Shown here: positions 52,476 through 61,709 of the stretch, piece by piece | How positions within the stretch are numbered: the stretch's first letter is position 1 | Layout of the letters: the number at the start of each line of letters is the position of its first letter | Source: Pseudomonas sp. FeN3W | GTDB lineage: Bacteria; Pseudomonadota; Gammaproteobacteria; Pseudomonadales; Pseudomonadaceae | Assembly (NCBI GenBank): GCA_030263805.2 | Contig: CP136010.1 | Location: 1,875,001-1,939,000 of the forward strand | Length of the DNA: 64,000 nt | Reading direction: 5' to 3' | Position numbers and translations under genes: made by a program | Notes under the pieces: model-generated | What the model was told of the DNA's origin: nothing | What the model saw: only the letters and a program-made list of their open reading frames with translations | Database searches by the model: none

Positions 52476-52503
52476 GGTGGAAAAGGCTGCGCCGCTTTCC
52501 ACC
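52476..52503. terminator. Hairpin between convergent lysE-type gene and rhlE
   Basis: GGTGGAAA-AGGCTGCGCCGC-TTTCCACC forms an 8-bp outer stem with an inner GGC/GCC pairing. It separates convergent genes only 48 bases apart and is probably a bidirectional terminator. It resembles a short member of the GGGTGGA repeat family. Confidence 0.5.
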
Positions 52504-52513
52504 TCCGCAGCGA

Positions 52514-53836
52514 TCAGCGCTTCTTCGCCGGTTTGCCACCGCCCAGGCTCGGCACCTTGCGGATCGGCCTGGCGTTGGGTTTCTCGTTCTCGTCGAACCA
52601 GTTGCCGAGGTGGATCTTGCCCTTGCCAGCGTCCTTGGGCTTCTTGGGTTTCTTCGGCTTCTTGATGATCTGCCCGCCCAGGGTGGTGGTCGGCACGCGA
52701 TGGTCCGGCACGAAACCCAGTTCGTCGTGGCGCGGCAGCACCTGGTTGATCAGGGTTTCGATGGCGGCGAGCTGATCGACCTCATCGGCACTGACCAGCG
52801 AAACCGCCTCACCCGTAGCGCCGGCGCGGCCGGTACGACCGATGCGGTGCACGTAGTCCTCGGCGACGATCGGCAGGTCGAAGTTGACCACCTGCGGCAG
52901 GTCGTGGATATCCAGCCCGCGCGCGGCGACATCGGTCGCCACCAGCACCTGCACCTCGCCGGCCTTGAAGCGTTCCAGCGCACGCAGGCGCGAGGCCTGC
53001 GGCTTGTCGCCATGGATTGCGTCGCTGGCGATACCCTGCGCCTGCAGCTCGTCCACCAGCTGATCGACACCCTTGCGTGTCTTGACGAACACCAGCACCT
53101 GGCCCCAGCGCCGCTCCGCCAACAGATGCAGGAACAGCTCACCCTTGCGCTTCTTGTCCACCGGCACCAGCCACTGCTTGACCGTCTTCGCCGCGGCGTT
53201 GCGCGGGCTGACCTCGACCGACAGCGGGTCACGCAGCAGCTCGCGGGCCATCTGCCGGATCGGCTCGGAAAAGGTCGCGGAGAACAGCAGGGTCTGGCGC
53301 TTCTTCGGCAGGGCCGCGAACAGCTGGTCCAGCTCGTCGGCGAAGCCAAGGTCGAGCATGCGGTCGGCCTCGTCGAGCACCAGCGCCTGCAGCTGGGCGA
53401 AGCCCACGGCGTTCTGCCGGTAGAGATCGAGCAGGCGACCGGGGGTCGCCACCAGCACGTCGATGCCCTTGCGCAGCGCCATCATCTGCGGATTGATGCT
53501 GACCCCGCCGTATACCGCGTAGGTACGCAGCGGCAGGTTCTGACCATAGACACGAAAGCTCTCGTGGACCTGCTCGGCCAGCTCGCGGGTCGGCACCAGC
53601 ACCAGCGCGCGCACCGAATTGCTCGCCACCTTGGCACCCTCCATGGTCAGGCGTTGCAGCAATGGCAGGGCGAAACCGGCAGTCTTGCCAGTGCCGGTCT
53701 GCGCCGCCGCCATCAGGTCGCGGCCCTTGAGCACGACAGGAATGGCCTTGGCCTGGACCGGCGTCGGCGTGCGGTAGTCGAGGGTGTCCAGGGTCCGCAG
53801 CAGCGGTTCGATCAGGCCCAGGGAGGCGAAGGTCAT
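52514..53836 (-). CDS. rhlE: DEAD-box ATP-dependent RNA helicase RhlE
   Basis: The 440-residue helicase has the Q-motif region YRTPTPVQAKAIP, Walker A AAQTGTGKT (about 45) and VLDEADRMLDLGFADEL. SATF, VLVATDVAARGLDIHDL and YVHRIGRTGRAG follow. The C-terminal tail (after about 375) is Lys/Pro-rich, as in RhlE. It acts in RNA remodelling and turnover. The promoter region upstream is 210 bases shared with a divergent antiporter gene. Confidence 0.92.
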   Translation of the reverse strand: MTFASLGLIEPLLRTLDTLDYRTPTPVQAKAIPVVLKGRDLMAAAQTGTGKTAGFALPLLQRLTMEGAKVASNSVRALVLVPTRELAEQVHESFRVYGQNLPLRTYAVYGGVSINPQMMALRKGIDVLVATPGRLLDLYRQNAVGFAQLQALVLDEADRMLDLGFADELDQLFAALPKKRQTLLFSATFSEPIRQMARELLRDPLSVEVSPRNAAAKTVKQWLVPVDKKRKGELFLHLLAERRWGQVLVFVKTRKGVDQLVDELQAQGIASDAIHGDKPQASRLRALERFKAGEVQVLVATDVAARGLDIHDLPQVVNFDLPIVAEDYVHRIGRTGRAGATGEAVSLVSADEVDQLAAIETLINQVLPRHDELGFVPDHRVPTTTLGGQIIKKPKKPKKPKDAGKGKIHLGNWFDENEKPNARPIRKVPSLGGGKPAKKR

Positions 53837-54046
53837 GGCAGGCTCGCAGCGCCGATTCGGCGGGGTGAAAAAAGGGCGAATTCTAGCAGCAGGCCGAGCC
53901 TATCGGCTCGCCAGCCGATTGCAGACGCACGCCGGGATGCTTTGCTGTCACAGTTTCATACGCTGCCGCGCTGGCGGCGGGCCAGGGTCTGCCGCAGGAT
54001 AGGCACAGCGCCGCGGCGCCGGCACATCAACCGCACGGAGACTCTG

Positions 54047-55747
54047 ATGGAAGCGCTGCTCGCCCACGGCCCCTTCGCCGAATTCGCCCTGCTGCTGATC
54101 GTTTCCGCGGTGGTCGGGGCGATTGCCGTGAGCCTGCGCCAGCCGCTGCTGATTTCCTACATCGTGGTCGGCATCCTGCTTGGCCCGGCGGCATTCGGCC
54201 CGGTCAACGCCGCCGAGCAGATCCACCTGCTGGCCGAGATCGGCGTCGCCGTGCTGCTGTTCGTGGTCGGGCTCAAGCTGGACCTCGCGCATATCCGCAA
54301 TATCGGCCCGGTGGCGCTGGCCACGGGGCTCGGGCAGCTGACCTTCACCATCGTCTTCGGCTTCGCGCTCACCCTGCTGATGGGCAAGAGCGCGATGGAA
54401 GCGCTCTACATCGCCGTGGCGCTGACCTTTTCCAGCACCATCATCATCGTCAAGCTGCTCTCGGACAAACACGAACTGGACTCGCTGCACGGGCGCATCG
54501 CCGTTGGCTTCCTGATCGTCCAGGACCTCGCCGTGGTGCTGGCGATGATGACCATGAGCGCCCTGCGTGGTGCCGGCGATGCCGGCTGGGCCGAGGTCTC
54601 CGGCTCGCTGCTGCTGCGTCTGGCTGGTGCGGCCATCCTGATGTACGTGCTGATGCGCTACGTGCTGCCGCCGCTGGTCAGCCGCATGGCGCGCTCGCAG
54701 GAGCTGCTGCTGATCTTCGCCATTTCCTGGGGCACCGGGCTCGCCGCGCTGGGCGACTACATCGGCTTCAGCAAGGAGGCCGGGGCCTTCGTCGCCGGTT
54801 TCTCACTGGCCTCGACGGTCTACCGCGAGGCGATGAACGCGCGTCTGACCGGCATTCGCGACTTCATGCTGCTGTTCTTCTTCATCGACCTCGGTGGCAG
54901 GCTGGACTTCTCCACGCTCGGCAACGAGATCCTGCCGGCCATCGTGCTGGCGCTGTTCGTGCTGATCGGCAACCCGCTGATCGTCATGGCGATCATGGGC
55001 TACATGGGCTATCGCAAGCGCACCGGCTTTCTCGCCGGGCTGACCGTGGCGCAGATCAGCGAGTTCTCCATCGTCTTCGTCGCCATGGGCATCACCCTCG
55101 GCCATGTCGGGCCGGAGGCGCTGGGCCTCACCACGCTGGTCGGCTTGGCGACCATCATGCTCTCGACCTACATGATCCTGTTCTCGCAGCCGCTCTATGA
55201 ACGCCTGGCACCCTGGCTCGGCCTGTTCGAACGCAAGCGTCCCTACCGCGAGCTGGCAGTAGAGGCCCAGAGCAGACCGCAGGGCCAACCACGCGTCATC
55301 ATCTTCGGTCTGGGCCGTTATGGTTCGCGGCTGCTGCAGCAACTGGCCGCCGCGCGATTGCCGGTGCTCGGCGTGGATTTCGACCCCGAGGCGGTGCGCA
55401 CGTTGCGCCGCAGCCGGCTGCCGGTGCGCTTCGGCGATGGCGAGGACCCAAGCTTTCTCGAGTCGCTGCCGCTGCAGCATGCCGAATGGGTGGTCACCAG
55501 CTTTCCGCAATGGGAGGCCAATCGTGCCTTTCTGCATGCGCTCAAGCATGCCGGTTTCGAGGGCAAGATCGCCGGCGTCGTGCGTGACGATCAGCATGGC
55601 AAGGCGCTGGACGCGGCGGGCGTCGCCCGCGTATTGAACCCCTTCACGGATGCGGCGGACTTCGCCGCGCGCAGTCTGATCGACGAACTGGGCGCCCCAT
55701 CGCACCACCGCGCCAAGACTGCAGTGGGGCCGGCCGCGGACGGGTGA
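54047..55747 (+). CDS. CPA2-family cation/proton antiporter with TrkA-N domain
   Basis: The 566-residue protein has an N-terminal Na+/H+-exchanger domain of about 12 helices (LISYIVVGILLGPAAFG, FLIVQDLAVVLAMM, GAFVAGFSLA) and a C-terminal RCK/TrkA-N domain (RVIIFGLGRYGSRLLQQLAAARLPVLGVDFD, about 415-445). The architecture is that of KefB/YbaL-type potassium/proton systems. The ATG at 54047 follows CGGAG. Upstream extension by 479 codons is antisense to rhlE and rejected. Confidence 0.9.
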   Translation: MEALLAHGPFAEFALLLIVSAVVGAIAVSLRQPLLISYIVVGILLGPAAFGPVNAAEQIHLLAEIGVAVLLFVVGLKLDLAHIRNIGPVALATGLGQLTFTIVFGFALTLLMGKSAMEALYIAVALTFSSTIIIVKLLSDKHELDSLHGRIAVGFLIVQDLAVVLAMMTMSALRGAGDAGWAEVSGSLLLRLAGAAILMYVLMRYVLPPLVSRMARSQELLLIFAISWGTGLAALGDYIGFSKEAGAFVAGFSLASTVYREAMNARLTGIRDFMLLFFFIDLGGRLDFSTLGNEILPAIVLALFVLIGNPLIVMAIMGYMGYRKRTGFLAGLTVAQISEFSIVFVAMGITLGHVGPEALGLTTLVGLATIMLSTYMILFSQPLYERLAPWLGLFERKRPYRELAVEAQSRPQGQPRVIIFGLGRYGSRLLQQLAAARLPVLGVDFDPEAVRTLRRSRLPVRFGDGEDPSFLESLPLQHAEWVVTSFPQWEANRAFLHALKHAGFEGKIAGVVRDDQHGKALDAAGVARVLNPFTDAADFAARSLIDELGAPSHHRAKTAVGPAADG

Positions 55748-55805
55748 CCTTCAGTCAGGCGCTGCTCGGCCGCTAACCTGTCTCAACCTGCAGAAGAGCG
55801 CGTCC

Positions 55806-56618
55806 ATGTATTCGAGCAACGCCAGCTTCAATCCGGCACCTGACGCCTATTCCTGCCACGGCGCCAGCGAGCACGGCGCGTGCCCCAGCTGCGCCAGCGG
55901 CGAACGCCTGGGCTTCGGCTTCAGCTACGCCTTCCAGCCAATCATCGACCTGCACGACCGGCAGATCTTCGCCCATGAGGCGCTGGTTCGCGGCGTCGGC
56001 GGCGAGCCGGCACCCACCGTGCTGTCGCAAGTCACCGAGCAGAACCGTTTTCGCTTCGACCAGGCCGGCCGGGTCAAGGCGATCAAGACCGCCGCCAAAC
56101 TCGGCATGCAGAGCAAGCTGTCGATCAACTTCATGCCCAATGCCATCTACCGTCCCGAGCTGTGCATCCGCTCGACGCTGGAAGCGGCGCGCGTTCACGG
56201 CTTTCCGGTCGAGCAGATCATCTTCGAGACCGTCGAGGGCGAGCGCGTCAGCGACGGCAAGTGGCTGACCGAAGTGTTCCGCGAGTACCAACGCATCGGC
56301 TTTCTCACCGCCATCGACGACTTCGGTGCGGGCTTCGCCGGACTCAACCTGCTGGCCGATTTCCAGCCGGACATCATCAAGCTGGATATGGACCTGATCC
56401 GCGGCATCGACCAGAGCCGCACGCGCCAAGCCATCGTCCGCGGCACCGTGTCGATGTGCGAAGAACTGGGCATCCGGGTGATCGGCGAAGGCGTCGAGAC
56501 CGCCGACGAATGCAGCGCCCTCTTCGATCTGGGCATCCATCTGATGCAGGGCTACCTGTTCAGCCGACCGCTGTTCGAGGCCTGTGGCCAGGCGGAACAA
56601 CTCGCCTGGCCGCAGTGA
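55806..56618 (+). CDS. EAL-domain cyclic-di-GMP phosphodiesterase
   Basis: The 270-residue, single-EAL-domain protein retains catalytic-type residues. Glu is in HEALVRG, Asn in SINFMPN, Glu in IFETVEGE, Asp-Asp in AIDDFGAGFAG, Lys in IIKLDMD, Glu in IGEGVET and Gln in LMQGYLF. It is therefore probably active. The N terminus (1-35) has a Cys/His cluster (SCHGASEHGACPSCASG) that could bind metal. There is no membrane segment. It stops 3 bases before the convergent next gene. Confidence 0.9.
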   Translation: MYSSNASFNPAPDAYSCHGASEHGACPSCASGERLGFGFSYAFQPIIDLHDRQIFAHEALVRGVGGEPAPTVLSQVTEQNRFRFDQAGRVKAIKTAAKLGMQSKLSINFMPNAIYRPELCIRSTLEAARVHGFPVEQIIFETVEGERVSDGKWLTEVFREYQRIGFLTAIDDFGAGFAGLNLLADFQPDIIKLDMDLIRGIDQSRTRQAIVRGTVSMCEELGIRVIGEGVETADECSALFDLGIHLMQGYLFSRPLFEACGQAEQLAWPQ

Positions 56619-56621
56619 GTA

Positions 56622-57302
56622 TCAGCCGCGCAGCAGCTTGAGCAGTTCCTGCGCCGCCGCCTCGGATGACGCCGGGTTCTGCCCGGTCACCAGTAGCCCG
56701 TCGACTTGGATATAAGCCGTCCAATCGGCGCCCTTGCTGTACTGGCCGCCACGCTCGCGCAGGCGATCCTCGAGCAGGAACGGCACCACCTCGGTCAAAT
56801 CCACCGCGGCTTCCTCGCCATTGGTGAAACCGGTGACGCGCTTGCCCTTGACCAGATACTCGCCATCCTTGCCGCGCACCTCGGTCAACGCCGCCGGTGC
56901 ATGGCAGACCGCGCCTATCGGCTTGTCGGCCTTGACGAAGGACTCGATCAGGGCGATGGACGTGGGGTTGTTCACCAAATCCCACAGCGGACCGTGGCCA
57001 CCGGGATAGAACACCGCGTCGAAATCCTCGGCCGAGACCTGATCCAGACGGTAGGTGTTGGCCAATAAGGTTTGTGCCTCGCCATCACCGTTGAAACGCT
57101 CGGTGGCCTCGGTCTGGGCGTCGGGCTGGTCGCTCTTCGGGTCGAGCGGCGGCTCGCCACCCTCGGGCGACGCGAGCACCACCTGCACCCCGGCATCCAT
57201 GAACACGTAGTACGGCGCGGCGAATTCCTCCAGCCAGAAGCCGGTCTTTTTGCCGGTGTCGCCCAACTGCTCGTGGGAAGTGAGCACGATGAGAATTTTC
57301 AT
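56622..57302 (-). CDS. Type 1 glutamine amidotransferase-like protein (DJ-1/PfpI, Hsp31-like)
   Basis: The 226-residue protein starts MKILIVLTSHEQLGDTGKKTGFWLEEFA. The nucleophile elbow reads IGAVCHAPAAL (Cys near 128) and FYPGGHGPLWDL lies near 98. It resembles the Hsp31/YhbO-like group of chaperone or glyoxalase-type proteins. It is the second DJ-1-superfamily gene in the window and is only distantly similar to the one at 582. Confidence 0.87.
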   Translation of the reverse strand: MKILIVLTSHEQLGDTGKKTGFWLEEFAAPYYVFMDAGVQVVLASPEGGEPPLDPKSDQPDAQTEATERFNGDGEAQTLLANTYRLDQVSAEDFDAVFYPGGHGPLWDLVNNPTSIALIESFVKADKPIGAVCHAPAALTEVRGKDGEYLVKGKRVTGFTNGEEAAVDLTEVVPFLLEDRLRERGGQYSKGADWTAYIQVDGLLVTGQNPASSEAAAQELLKLLRG

Positions 57303-57384
57303 GGAGCCTCCTGGTTGAAGCGCGACGTGAACAAGTGAGACTGCCGCCGCGGGCACATTGCTCCGCTGCCAGATCACATCCATG

Positions 57385-57405
57385 AAAAAGGGCGCCGAAG
57401 CGCCC
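57385..57405 (-). terminator. Intrinsic terminator of the chemoreceptor gene
   Basis: On the minus strand GGGCGC-TTCG-GCGCCC is followed by TTTTT: a compact stem with a UUCG loop and U-tract, about 20 bases after the chemoreceptor stop. Confidence 0.9.
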
Positions 57406-57423
57406 TCTAAAAACCCGTTCCGG

Positions 57424-59313
57424 TCAGATACGGAAGCTGTCCACCAGTTGCTTAAGCCGGCGCGCCTGCTGATCCAGGTCGCCGCAGGCCCGCAGCGTCG
57501 ACTGCAGGTTCTCCACACCTTGCTGGTTCAGCGTGTTGATCTCGGTGATGTCCATGTTCAGCGACTCGATCACCGCGGTCTGTTCCTCGGTGGCGGTGGC
57601 TACCGACTGGTTCATGCCGTCGATCTCGCCGATGCGCTGGGTCACCTCACCAAGGCGCTCGCCGGCGCGGTCGGCGATGGAAACGCTGGATTCGCTCTGC
57701 CGCTGGCTTTCGGTCATGGTCTGCACCGAAGCGCTGGCACCGACCTGCAGCTGCTCGATCATCTGCTGGATTTCCTGCGCCGAGCTCTGCGTGCGATGCG
57801 CCAGGTTGCGCACCTCGTCGGCGACCACGGCAAAGCCGCGGCCCGCCTCGCCGGCCCGCGCCGCCTCGATGGCGGCGTTGAGCGCGAGCAGGTTGGTCTG
57901 CTCGGAAATGCCTTTGATCACCTCGAGAATCTGGCCGATGTCCACGGTCTTGGCATTGAGCGCCTCGATCTGCCCGCAGGACGCGCTGATCTTCGCCGAC
58001 AGTTCGCGCATCGCGGCGATGTTCTGCTCCACCACCTGACGACCATCCTCGGCCTGATGGCGGGCGCCGCTGGCCTGCTGCGAGGCGTCCGCCGCGTTGC
58101 GGGCGATCTCCTGGGCGGCGGCGCCCAGCTCGTTGATCGCCGCGGCCACGCTGTTGGTGCGGCTGGCCTGCTCGTCGGAATTGGCCATCAAGGCGTTCGA
58201 AGCGCTGAGCACGCGTTGCGCCACTTCGTTGACCTGCAACGTGGCCGAAGACACCTCGCGGATCGACTCGTGAATACGCTCGACGAAACGGTTGAAGGCG
58301 GTCGCCAGCTCGCCGAATTCGTCCCGCGACTGCACGGCCAGGCGCCGGGTCAGATCACCCTCGCCTTCGGCGATATTGGCCATGGCGCGGCCCATGTCGG
58401 TGAGCGGACGCATCAGTACCCGAATCAGCATGCCCAGCAACACCAGGATGAACGCCACGGCGGCAACCGTGGCGACCAGCGCGGTGGTGCGAAAACTGGC
58501 GAGGCTGGCATAGGCCGCATCCTTGTCCAGCGAGATGCCGACGTACCAGGTCACCGATGGCAGGCCCTGAACGCGGCTGAAGCTGAGGATGCGGGTCTGG
58601 CCGTCGAGATCGACTTCGGCATAGTTGGCGTCGAGCGACGGCGCGTGACCGGGGAACAGCTCACCGAGCGACTTCATCACCCTGGAGCTGTCCGGGTGCA
58701 CCAGGATCTTGCCGTCGCCGCTGACCAGGAAGGCATAGCCCATGCCGTTGAAGTCCAGCGCGTTGATGATTTCCACCAGCGCCTTGAGCCCCAGATCGCC
58801 GCCAACGACACCAATGTTTCGGCCGCTCTGCTGCGCAGGGGTCGCGATGGAGATGACCAGCTCGCCGCTCGCCGCATCCACATAGGGCTCGGTCAGCGTC
58901 GAGCCGCCCGCGGCGATGGCGTCCTTGTACCAGGGACGCGCGCGCGGATCGTAGTCGGCAGGCATCTCTTCGGCAGGACGCATGAGGAAGCTGCCATCCT
59001 GCCCACCGAGGTAGCTGAACATGAAGGTCGAGGCCAGCGCCTTTTGCTCGAGCAGCGTGGCCACGCGCGCTTCGGCACTGTCGCTACCGATGCTCTGCGC
59101 AGCGCTTTCCACCAGCAGGATGCGGCCAGACAGCCAGTTCTGAATGTTGTGCGCGGTGACCTCACCCATCTCGTCGAGGTAGCTCTCGAGGTTGGTGCGG
59201 ATGGCGTTGCGCTGCAGATAGTCGTTGTAGAGCGTGAAAAGCGCGAAGGTCGCGATCACCACCAGGGAGGCGGCCAGCAGGATCTTGTGGCTGAATTTGA
59301 GGCTGTTGGTCAT
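57424..59313 (-). CDS. Methyl-accepting chemotaxis protein, PctA-like amino-acid chemoreceptor
   Basis: The 629-residue receptor has the same length as I remember for P. aeruginosa PctA, and a nearly identical start (SLKFSHKILLAASLVV). TM1 is followed by a dCache_1 sensor domain with the amino-acid-binding pattern YDPRARPWYKDA (about 145) and GVVGGDLGL. Then come TM2, HAMP and a signalling hairpin tip IKGISEQTNLLALNAAIEAARAGEAGRGFAVVADEVRNLA. It likely senses L-amino acids or polyamines. There is no C-terminal CheR pentapeptide (ends DSFRI). An Anr-type box lies about 107 bases upstream. Confidence 0.93.
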   Translation of the reverse strand: MTNSLKFSHKILLAASLVVIATFALFTLYNDYLQRNAIRTNLESYLDEMGEVTAHNIQNWLSGRILLVESAAQSIGSDSAEARVATLLEQKALASTFMFSYLGGQDGSFLMRPAEEMPADYDPRARPWYKDAIAAGGSTLTEPYVDAASGELVISIATPAQQSGRNIGVVGGDLGLKALVEIINALDFNGMGYAFLVSGDGKILVHPDSSRVMKSLGELFPGHAPSLDANYAEVDLDGQTRILSFSRVQGLPSVTWYVGISLDKDAAYASLASFRTTALVATVAAVAFILVLLGMLIRVLMRPLTDMGRAMANIAEGEGDLTRRLAVQSRDEFGELATAFNRFVERIHESIREVSSATLQVNEVAQRVLSASNALMANSDEQASRTNSVAAAINELGAAAQEIARNAADASQQASGARHQAEDGRQVVEQNIAAMRELSAKISASCGQIEALNAKTVDIGQILEVIKGISEQTNLLALNAAIEAARAGEAGRGFAVVADEVRNLAHRTQSSAQEIQQMIEQLQVGASASVQTMTESQRQSESSVSIADRAGERLGEVTQRIGEIDGMNQSVATATEEQTAVIESLNMDITEINTLNQQGVENLQSTLRACGDLDQQARRLKQLVDSFRI

Positions 59314-59419
59314 GGCAGCGAGTCCGGAACGGTTCGGGCGGGCGAGCATCCTTGTCCCGTGCGCCTCCCTGGCTGTCATTCAGGATTGTCGGCCTCGTCC
59401 AGCGGAACTTTACGACCAG

Positions 59420-59433
59420 TTGACGACGATCAA
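59420..59433. promoter_or_regulatory. Anr/FNR-type box upstream of the chemoreceptor gene
   Basis: TTGAC-GACG-ATCAA has both half-sites in Anr-consensus form. It lies in the 194-base gap between the sodium symporter stop and the chemoreceptor start; a class II start would be near 59385, leaving a leader of about 72 bases. Confidence 0.6.
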
Positions 59434-59507
59434 GCGGGGGACCGTCTTTCCGACCAGCGGCTTGCGTGGCACCCCAACGGAGCACCACGCACGGCCTTGA
59501 CGCGGCC

Positions 59508-60968
59508 TCAGCGCCCGGCCAGCGCCGGCATCACCCGCGGGCGCAACATCTCGCCCAGCACCGCCAGCGCACCGATCGCTCCGGCGATCCAGTACCAGCG
59601 CTGCAGCGGGTCGAAGCCCAGCCAGCCAAGGGCATGCAGGAAGACCATGAGGATCAGCACCGGGCAGACGTAGCGCACCATGAACAGCCACAACGCGTAG
59701 CCCAGCGGCGGCAGGTTCAGCTCGTCGCGCATGATTTCGCTGCGCAGCGCGTAGCCGGCCAGCAGCACGGTGAAGATCCCGCCCAGCGGCATCATCCAGC
59801 GCGAGGTCAGGTAATCCAGCCAGTCGAAGAAGTTCTTGCCCATCGGCGTCCAGCCCGACAGCAGGTTGAACGAGAGCATCGCCAGCAGGCTGATCACCAG
59901 CAGCACCACGCCGGAACCCATTGCCGCCTTCATCCGCGAAATGCCGTGCTTCTCGTTGAGGTAGGCGACGGTGGCCTCGATCATGGAGATCGCCGAAGTC
60001 AGCGCGGCGATCGACACCATGGCGAAGAACAGCACGCCGAAGGCGGTACCGAACGGCATCTGCTGGAAGGCCAGCGGCAGGCTCATGAAGATCAGGCCGG
60101 GGCCGGCGGTCGGGTCCATACCATTGGCGAAGATGATCGGGAAGATCGCCAGGCCCGCCAGCAGCGCCACGCAGGTATCGGCGATGGCGACCATGAAGGT
60201 GGTGCGGGCGATGGACTGGTCATCCGGAATATACGAGCCGTAGGTGAGGATCGCGCCGGACGCCAGGCTGAGGGTGAAGAACGCGTGGCCGAGCGCGGCC
60301 AGCAGCGCTTCGCCGGTGATCTTCGAGGTGTCGAAGCTGAACAGGAAGGCGAAGCCCTGATCGAAGCCGCCGCTGGTGACCGCGTAACCCACGAGGATCA
60401 GCAGCAGCACGGCCAGGCCCGGCATCATCCAGCGCACCGCATTCTCGATGCCCTTCTGCACGCCCTTGGCGACGATCCACAGCGTCAGCAATGCCACCAG
60501 CAGGCTCCAGCCACCGAGCTCCCACGGGTTGGCGTTGTGCGCCTCGAACACCCCGCCGAGCGCCTCGACGCTGGTCGCGGTCAGCGAGCCGTCGAGCATC
60601 TTCACCGTGTAGGCGAAGGCCCAGCCAGCGACCACGACATAGAAGCAGAGGATCAGGAAGCCGGCGGTCATGGCCATGCCGCCCACCGCCTTCCACAGCG
60701 GATTGCCGTTGTTCTCGCGGACCACCCGGCCGATGGCGTCGATCGGGCTGCCACGGCCGCGGCGACCGATGGCGATCTCGCACATCATCACCGGCACGCC
60801 GATGGCGAGGATGCACAGCAGGTACATCAATACGAAGGCACCACCGCCGAATTCGCCGGTGATGTAGGGGAATTTCCAGATGTTGCCCAGGCCCACGGCC
60901 GAGCCGGTTGCCGCGAGGATGAAACCCCAGCGCGAGAGCCAGAGGTTCTTCGGTTTTTCACGAGTCAT
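59508..60968 (-). CDS. Neurotransmitter:sodium symporter (NSS) family transporter
   Basis: The 486-residue protein has about 12 helices and the NSS helix-1 signature LAATGSAVGLGNIWKFPYITGEFGGGAFVLMY. LSLASGAILTYGSY lies near 245. It resembles LeuT/TnaT-type Na+-coupled amino-acid transporters. It lies 81 bases after maiA in the same direction as hmgA-fahA-maiA, so a tyrosine or other aromatic substrate is a reasonable guess, not shown. Confidence 0.9.
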   Translation of the reverse strand: MTREKPKNLWLSRWGFILAATGSAVGLGNIWKFPYITGEFGGGAFVLMYLLCILAIGVPVMMCEIAIGRRGRGSPIDAIGRVVRENNGNPLWKAVGGMAMTAGFLILCFYVVVAGWAFAYTVKMLDGSLTATSVEALGGVFEAHNANPWELGGWSLLVALLTLWIVAKGVQKGIENAVRWMMPGLAVLLLILVGYAVTSGGFDQGFAFLFSFDTSKITGEALLAALGHAFFTLSLASGAILTYGSYIPDDQSIARTTFMVAIADTCVALLAGLAIFPIIFANGMDPTAGPGLIFMSLPLAFQQMPFGTAFGVLFFAMVSIAALTSAISMIEATVAYLNEKHGISRMKAAMGSGVVLLVISLLAMLSFNLLSGWTPMGKNFFDWLDYLTSRWMMPLGGIFTVLLAGYALRSEIMRDELNLPPLGYALWLFMVRYVCPVLILMVFLHALGWLGFDPLQRWYWIAGAIGALAVLGEMLRPRVMPALAGR

Positions 60969-61049
60969 ACGTCACCTGTTTGTTGTTATCTGTGACGGGA
61001 TCGGGACCGTCGCGCAGGGCGCGGCGGCGTGCAAGGCGGATTCAGTCTT

Positions 61050-61709
61050 TCATTGAGCGTCGGGCTGCACCTCCGGCGCGGCCTGCTGGAAGGCCGGAAG
61101 CGTCTCGCAGCGTGCGACGATCTCGAGAATGCGTGGATACGCCGCGAGGTCACAGGCAAAACGGCGCGCATTGTATACCTGCGGCACCAGGCATGCCTCC
61201 AGATAACCTGGCCGATCGTTCAGGGAAAGCCTGCCATCGAAACATTCCAGGCCCGCTTCCACGGCGGCGAGGCCCTGATCGACCCAGTGCCGGTACCAGG
61301 CGTTCTTCGCCTCGTCGTCGACGCCCAGTTCGGCACTGAGGTACTGCAGCACGCGCAGGTTGTTCAGCGGATGAATCTCGCAGGCGATGTGCATCGCCAG
61401 GGCGCGCACCCGGGCGCGCTCGACCGGATCGGCCGGCAGCAGCGCCGGCACCGGAAACACCTCGTCGAGGTACTCCAGAATCGCCAGCGACTGGCTGATG
61501 CGCGCGCCACCGTTGGCTTCATCGACCAGCAACGGCACCAGCTGCTGCGGGTTGAGGGCGCGGTAATCGGCCGCACGCTGCTGGCCGCCATCCTTGACCA
61601 GATGCACCGGCACCTGCCGGTAGGCCAGGCCCTTCAGATTCAGCGCGATGCGCACCCGGTAGGCGGCACTGGAGCGCCAGTAGCCGTAGAGCGTCAGCTC
61701 AGTGCTCAT
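61050..61709 (-). CDS. maiA: Maleylacetoacetate isomerase
   Basis: The 219-residue zeta-class GST-fold protein starts LTLYGYWRSSAAYRVRIALNLKGLAY, with the SSAAYRVR glutathione-site motif. ISQSLAILEYLDE and HPLNNLRVLQYL follow near 70 and 115. It isomerises maleylacetoacetate to fumarylacetoacetate in tyrosine/homogentisate breakdown. It overlaps fahA by 11 bases. Confidence 0.94.
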   Translation of the reverse strand: MSTELTLYGYWRSSAAYRVRIALNLKGLAYRQVPVHLVKDGGQQRAADYRALNPQQLVPLLVDEANGGARISQSLAILEYLDEVFPVPALLPADPVERARVRALAMHIACEIHPLNNLRVLQYLSAELGVDDEAKNAWYRHWVDQGLAAVEAGLECFDGRLSLNDRPGYLEACLVPQVYNARRFACDLAAYPRILEIVARCETLPAFQQAAPEVQPDAQ

